Shown here piece after piece: positions 59,893-64,000 of a stretch of 64,000 bases of DNA; the first letter of the stretch is position 1, and every line of letters begins with the position of its first letter. The notes beneath the pieces are model-generated. The model was not told the DNA's origin. It did no database searches and saw only the letters and a list, made by a program, of their open reading frames with translations. The DNA comes from Unio delphinus (taxonomy: Eukaryota > Mollusca > Bivalvia > Unionida > Unionidae). The position numbers were made by a program, and so were the translations under genes. The stretch covers positions 15,847,001 to 15,911,000 of the forward strand of contig JAQISU010000081.1 in the NCBI GenBank assembly GCA_029339505.1. Reading direction: 5' to 3'.

Positions 59893-60855
59893 ATGGAATC
59901 AATTTATTATTCCCCAAGAGGATACTGGAGGGGTAAATCAGCAGTCCATAAACTCGCTAGCGCTGCAAAAGTGAAAAAAACTACAGCGGCGGATTGGTTA
60001 TCTAAACAGGCACTATGGCAAATTTATCTACCACCACCTAAACAAATTCAATTCTCGCATTTTGATGTGACCGCTCCTAATGAAGTTCATCAGGCTGATA
60101 TATTATTTCTGCCACATGATCGTGGTTACAAATACGCGTTAACCGTAGTTGATATTGCAAGTCGATACAAAGAAGCAGAACCGTTAAAAACAAAATCAGC
60201 CACTGAAGTTGCTTCTGCATTTGAAAGGATTTATCGACGAGGTCCTCTGCACTGGCCGAATCTATTGCAGGTTGATCCTGGCAAGGAATTTCAGGGTGCG
60301 GTTCTATCTACAATGAAAAATCATAATGTCACCATACGACGAGGGCATACTGCGCTACATCGCGATCAGGCCATTGTCGAACGATTTAATCGGACGATTG
60401 CTGAGCGGTTATTTGGATATCAATACGCAAAAGAATTCATTCAAGAAAAGCGATCCCGTGAATGGGTCAAAAGGTTACCAGCTGTGATTACTGCACTGAA
60501 TAACGAGATTACTAGAACAATCAACATGAAACCTATCAACGCGATTAAAAAGAAGTCTATACCCGTACAACCACAAAAAGATTTCCCTAGAAACGCTAGC
60601 GTTTCCCAACCAATTCTTGGTAGTAATGTCACTGTTAGGTACTTATACGAACCAGGAGAGCTTGAAGGGGGTAGAAAAAGGGCTACTGATCCTATTTGGA
60701 GCGTCACTACGCATAAGATATCTAGTATAACACGATCAACTGGTAGACCAGCAATCTATAAACTGGATTCAACTGCTCCTCAGCGAGGATTTACTCGACA
60801 ACAACTGCAAGTGATTCCCGAGGATACTCAATTGCCACCGCATGGTCTTAACTAG
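59893..60855 (+). CDS. Polinton rve-family integrase, D,D(35)E
   Basis: A 320-residue retroviral-type integrase. The N-terminal part (about 1-55) has the S-P-R-G-Y-W and W-L-x-x-Q-A-L-W-Q pattern I associate with Polinton integrases. The catalytic triad is D69 (H-Q-A-D), D128 (Q-V-D-P-G) and E163 (I-V-E-R-F-N-R); D128 to E163 is exactly 35 residues. A basic C-terminal region with a beta-rich, SH3-like look follows (about 240-315). No chromodomain is seen. It would cut the element's ends and join them to host DNA. The start ATG follows the PLA2 frame by 18 bp; the end overlaps the polymerase ORF tail-to-tail by 8 bp. All catalytic residues are present, so it may be active. Confidence 0.9.
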   Translation: MESIYYSPRGYWRGKSAVHKLASAAKVKKTTAADWLSKQALWQIYLPPPKQIQFSHFDVTAPNEVHQADILFLPHDRGYKYALTVVDIASRYKEAEPLKTKSATEVASAFERIYRRGPLHWPNLLQVDPGKEFQGAVLSTMKNHNVTIRRGHTALHRDQAIVERFNRTIAERLFGYQYAKEFIQEKRSREWVKRLPAVITALNNEITRTINMKPINAIKKKSIPVQPQKDFPRNASVSQPILGSNVTVRYLYEPGELEGGRKRATDPIWSVTTHKISSITRSTGRPAIYKLDSTAPQRGFTRQQLQVIPEDTQLPPHGLN

Positions 60856-63800
60856 CGCCGTTGCGTCTATTGCACTCAAGACAAGTCAACATCACATTAT
60901 TTCTGACATGACCGAGATTGTTATTTTTTCTGTCTACGGTGAATTGGCGAGGATCCTTATCCGAATACTGCCAACGCATTATACAATTGCAACTCGCGCA
61001 GTGATTATTCTGTTGTTTCTTCAAAGTGATTATTAATTTAGCATCAATATCAAATTCTCGTTGGTTTTTTTTGTCCTGTTGTTTGTAACCGGAGAGTTTT
61101 TTATTAATGATGCTAACATCAATATCACTTATTGTTGTGTCATTATCATCGAAGACAATTCTTCGAAGCTGATTTATTCTTCGTACTCTGGATACTGCGA
61201 GATAGACTAAATTCGACCATTCGATGCGATTATCTACCATCCAAACAATTGTATCCGATATAGTCAATCCCTGTGAAGAGTGTATTGTTGCTGCGTATCC
61301 TAGCGTCCATGGGGATTTATTAGCACGCAATGCATCTTCAACGACATTGATATCAACCAGCACAATATCATTTAACACGAGAATCTGCTTTTCACTTCCT
61401 GACTTTGTCAGGCTTGGAATATCAACTTCTATATTCTGCTTTCGTGTATCCGAAGGCCTATAACACAACGGTACTGGAAGCGTTGCAAATTTTTCTTTAT
61501 GCAATTCAAATAACTTCATCTGAAGTGTGTCTCTGACTATTTTTCTACTTGCTACTATCAAATCATTTGGTCTCCACGTTTCCCAGAAATCATTCATAGG
61601 AGTTTCTGAAATTATTTCACGCGCTATTTCGCATTGGATTTTATCCGGTTGTAATCTAAGCAGTGCTTTGAACTCGCGTAATTGTTCATCAAGTGATCTA
61701 TGGTCGGTATTAATTTCTTCATAATAGTCTACAGAACCCTTTAGCCATTCATGTGGAGATCCACCGACAAATGGTGGTGGTTGGCCGTGATCACCGCACA
61801 TGACGACTTTTGTGTTTTTGTTTAACAACCACTCAAGAAATGTTTTTAATACATCTAATGACACTGTGCATATTTCATCCCAAATTATGATTTCAGGAAT
61901 GAATTTATCACCCATACGCTCAGGAGTCCATTTGTCACCTTTCCATCGAAAAAAACTATGGTAAGTGCAAGCATTTACCCCTCGCTGTATCATCTCTCTG
62001 GCGAGTCTGTGAGTCGGTGTTAACACAATCATGTTAGTAGAAATACAAGTATTTCCACCACCACGATATAATTCAATTGCACGAGTTGTCTTTCCTGACC
62101 CACCACAACCGTTTAAATAAACTGTCTTGTATCTACATATTGGATCAGATACCGGTGGTGCATTAGAAAATTCTGATTGAATCTCATCACATTTTAAGTA
62201 CTTTTCATCCATGGCAACGTCTGCGGATTCACAATACTCATGTAGCATCTCCTTTTTAAATCGCCAACGCCCCCACGCTTCCTCCGGATCTGTGAATGCC
62301 GCTACAGCTGATTTGTACTTATTGTGTATATACATCGAATCAGTGGCTACTCTAACCGCGGTATTAGGAAATCTATTTATCATCGAAAATAAATTGATAG
62401 AAGCATAAGCTAGCATAGAACTTCTCAAATGTGTGTACTGGGAATTATATCCATCACAGTAGGTAACAACCGTACCCAATTTCTCACCATTGGATAGAAA
62501 AGCATCCTTACGGGATACAAGTTTTCCCTGTTTCGTTAAATCCGTTACAAGAAAATCGCATTCAGCGACGTCTATGATCAACCGCGAGGAAAATTTTGCA
62601 TTGTCGTATCTTCCACCCTGGGTAAATTTACCGATTATTCTTCTTCCGAGATCTTTTGCTTGTTCTTTTTTACTTTCAAATAACTTCTTAGACCAATTTA
62701 TGATTTCTTCTTCATTGAAATCTGGACACTGTTTTCGTAGTTCGTTGATTATTCTATCTAGATCGGGTTGTGGTAGCCAAACTTCTTTTTGAGCTCGATA
62801 GCATATAATAGCTTCGGAAACAATCAACGATATCAGCATGCCACAATCAATCATATATCGTAGTAACACTATTGGCATCCAGGCCTTTTCAGATAGGTGT
62901 CTACCGAGCCAAACATAACTACACGGATGTAACCCTGTAGCGAGTTCAAATGATATCACACGAGCGAATCCGGTTAAATCAAAATCAGGTAATGGTCCAT
63001 TAATCGCAACACGAGTCATTTCATGCGTGGGGTGTCCAAATCGTTTGAAGTACTCAGCGCATTCCCCATACCCGAGAAAACTTCCAGGATAACACGCGGA
63101 TATATCAATTGAAATCATACCGTCACGATGGTATTTTGTATTCCACAGTCCTCCATGACCAAATTCGATGCAACTCAATTTAACGTCCTCGAGAAAATCA
63201 CTTCGTGTTGGACGCCATGAGTTTTTTTCTCTTGCGAAGTGAGCTACCACTGATGGAATAGTAAAACTATCCGTGAGTAGTTTTTCATGGGAACTCTCCG
63301 GTGAAAAATCATTAGCGATTTTTCTCATTCTGTTATCTAATTCTTCAACGCGATATAATTCACCATTTGGTCTTACAAATTGATCAAATCCTGATTCGGA
63401 ACCAGCACTACTAAGTAACCACACTGACACAGGATCATCTTTACACAACGCATGAATAGCATCAAATAATTTCTCTTCATAGAAAACATCCCCGGAAAAT
63501 TCCGGGGGGATATATTTCACGGTTCTATCTCGTGGAAATATTGTTACTGCAGGTGTCCACGCGTGTTCGTTATGATCAATAATTTGTATTGGCGCTCCTT
63601 GTAATTTATATTTCGGTTCGTGTAATACTTCTCCGGTTATCGTCATAACGGTTATTGGGAATCTTAATGATGTTTCTAATTTAGCTATATCAGAAATCTT
63701 TGCACCGTGCTGTTTCACTGTCAGTTCCCATTCTGTTATTTTCCTACGTCGCAGATCAGTTAGTTTATTTCCTCGGGATGCATTTGTGAAGTGTTCCATT

Positions 63801-64000
63801 ACCCGTGTTGCTACACAATTGAGCCTTGACGAAGTCAATGGTGAATATTTCATAGGAGCTAGTTTTGCAATATCGGGTTTATCATTTAACGGATATATCC
63901 CATAAACGATTGCTGTTACGGGATAAGATCTCTCGTAGTATGGTTTGTCAATTCCAGTTAGAATTCCTGGTTTGGAATCTCTACTTACAATGACAGTTTT
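60848..64000 (-). CDS. Family-B DNA polymerase - SF1 helicase - HNH nuclease fusion (N-terminus off window)
   Basis: One uninterrupted minus-strand frame. The first Met inside the window (63853) gives 1001 residues, but the frame stays open for all 49 codons up to 64000, so the true start lies outside. Numbered from that Met: polymerase motif A has D250-I-S-A-C-Y-P; motif B K400 to G408-K-F; motif C V-A-T-D505-S. Then a Pif1/RecD-like SF1 helicase: Walker A G-C-G-G-S-G-K-T (582-589), W-D-E (658-660), G-D-H-G-Q (687-691), T-D-H-R (716-719), H-S-S-Q-G-L-T (858-864), A-V-S-R (886-889). Last, an HNH/zinc-type nuclease: C952-x2-C955, V-D-R (973-975), G-H..N, C-x2-C-N near the end. It would replicate the element. 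The exonuclease domain must lie upstream. The fusion is unusual: Polinton polymerases are normally separate proteins. Confidence 0.85.
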   Translation of the reverse strand, partial: KTVIVSRDSKPGILTGIDKPYYERSYPVTAIVYGIYPLNDKPDIAKLAPMKYSPLTSSRLNCVATRVMEHFTNASRGNKLTDLRRRKITEWELTVKQHGAKISDIAKLETSLRFPITVMTITGEVLHEPKYKLQGAPIQIIDHNEHAWTPAVTIFPRDRTVKYIPPEFSGDVFYEEKLFDAIHALCKDDPVSVWLLSSAGSESGFDQFVRPNGELYRVEELDNRMRKIANDFSPESSHEKLLTDSFTIPSVVAHFAREKNSWRPTRSDFLEDVKLSCIEFGHGGLWNTKYHRDGMISIDISACYPGSFLGYGECAEYFKRFGHPTHEMTRVAINGPLPDFDLTGFARVISFELATGLHPCSYVWLGRHLSEKAWMPIVLLRYMIDCGMLISLIVSEAIICYRAQKEVWLPQPDLDRIINELRKQCPDFNEEEIINWSKKLFESKKEQAKDLGRRIIGKFTQGGRYDNAKFSSRLIIDVAECDFLVTDLTKQGKLVSRKDAFLSNGEKLGTVVTYCDGYNSQYTHLRSSMLAYASINLFSMINRFPNTAVRVATDSMYIHNKYKSAVAAFTDPEEAWGRWRFKKEMLHEYCESADVAMDEKYLKCDEIQSEFSNAPPVSDPICRYKTVYLNGCGGSGKTTRAIELYRGGGNTCISTNMIVLTPTHRLAREMIQRGVNACTYHSFFRWKGDKWTPERMGDKFIPEIIIWDEICTVSLDVLKTFLEWLLNKNTKVVMCGDHGQPPPFVGGSPHEWLKGSVDYYEEINTDHRSLDEQLREFKALLRLQPDKIQCEIAREIISETPMNDFWETWRPNDLIVASRKIVRDTLQMKLFELHKEKFATLPVPLCYRPSDTRKQNIEVDIPSLTKSGSEKQILVLNDIVLVDINVVEDALRANKSPWTLGYAATIHSSQGLTISDTIVWMVDNRIEWSNLVYLAVSRVRRINQLRRIVFDDNDTTISDIDVSIINKKLSGYKQQDKKNQREFDIDAKLIITLKKQQNNHCASCNCIMRWQYSDKDPRQFTVDRKNNNLGHVRNNVMLTCLECNRRNGAS

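Larger units (their letters stand above)
58450..64000. mobile_element. Polinton/Maverick (adintovirus-like) element, left part
   Basis: Five densely packed intronless ORFs follow the repeat-rich intron at once: packaging ATPase, zinc-ribbon ORF, PLA2-like ORF, D,D(35)E integrase, and a polymerase-helicase-HNH ORF running off the edge. An rve-type integrase with a family-B polymerase and an FtsK/A32-type ATPase is the defining set of Polintons; the PLA2-like ORF points to adintovirus-like relatives. No gene lies left of the ATPase, so the left terminus is near 58.45-58.65 kb. Major and minor capsid and adenain-type protease genes are not in the window. The integrase and polymerase ORFs are intact, so the copy is young or still constrained; only the zinc-ribbon/PLA2 frame looks broken. 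Confidence 0.85.

Noticed and set aside
60441..60707. ORF antisense to the integrase
   Set aside because: Shadow of the integrase frame, which has all catalytic residues. The same reasoning removes the ORF at 59323-59595 and the plus-strand ORFs inside 61224-62792.

Overview
The window is AT-rich, intron-dominated animal DNA. It looks like an invertebrate genome, possibly a mollusc: there are tRNA-derived SINEs, Tx1/L1-like and CR1/L2-like LINE remnants, pogo/Tigger-like DNA transposons, a probable solo LTR, a small MITE family, many tandem arrays and one Polinton/Maverick-like (adintovirus-like) viral element. The taxon is inferred from overall style and is not proven.

Layout. 1-2384 (-) holds the 5' half of a decayed LINE. 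3731-3960 is a fold-back element whose core is a near-perfect 61-bp hairpin. About 5106-57759 (+) is one host gene for a long coiled-coil protein. Nine exons of ordinary size, and probably two microexons of 18 and 12 nt, join in one frame to give at least 556 codons. The gene probably continues past the right edge. Its introns carry most of the repeats: a 26-bp minisatellite organised in 180-bp higher-order units (17-20 kb), a 41-bp array (23.8-24.7 kb), a 55-bp array touching a splice acceptor (34.3-34.7 kb), a 3.5-kb array of 48-bp units (39.7-43.2 kb), a 38-bp array (54.9-56.8 kb) and a second, unrelated 48-bp array (58.0-58.4 kb).

From about 58.45 kb to the right edge lies the left part of a Polinton/adintovirus-like element. 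It is compact and CpG-richer than the host DNA. Its order is packaging ATPase (-), zinc-ribbon ORF (+), phospholipase A2-like ORF (+, in the adjacent frame and separated by a 9-A run), D,D(35)E integrase (+), then a very large ORF (-) running off the window. That ORF joins family-B DNA polymerase motifs, a Pif1/RecD-like SF1 helicase and a C-terminal HNH nuclease domain in one open frame. This fusion, with substitutions in all three polymerase motifs, is the most interesting item here. No capsid or protease gene is visible; they would have to lie to the right of the window or be missing.

The annotation was done by eye. Exon joins rest on GT/AG sites, phase and coiled-coil continuity. No database search was run.
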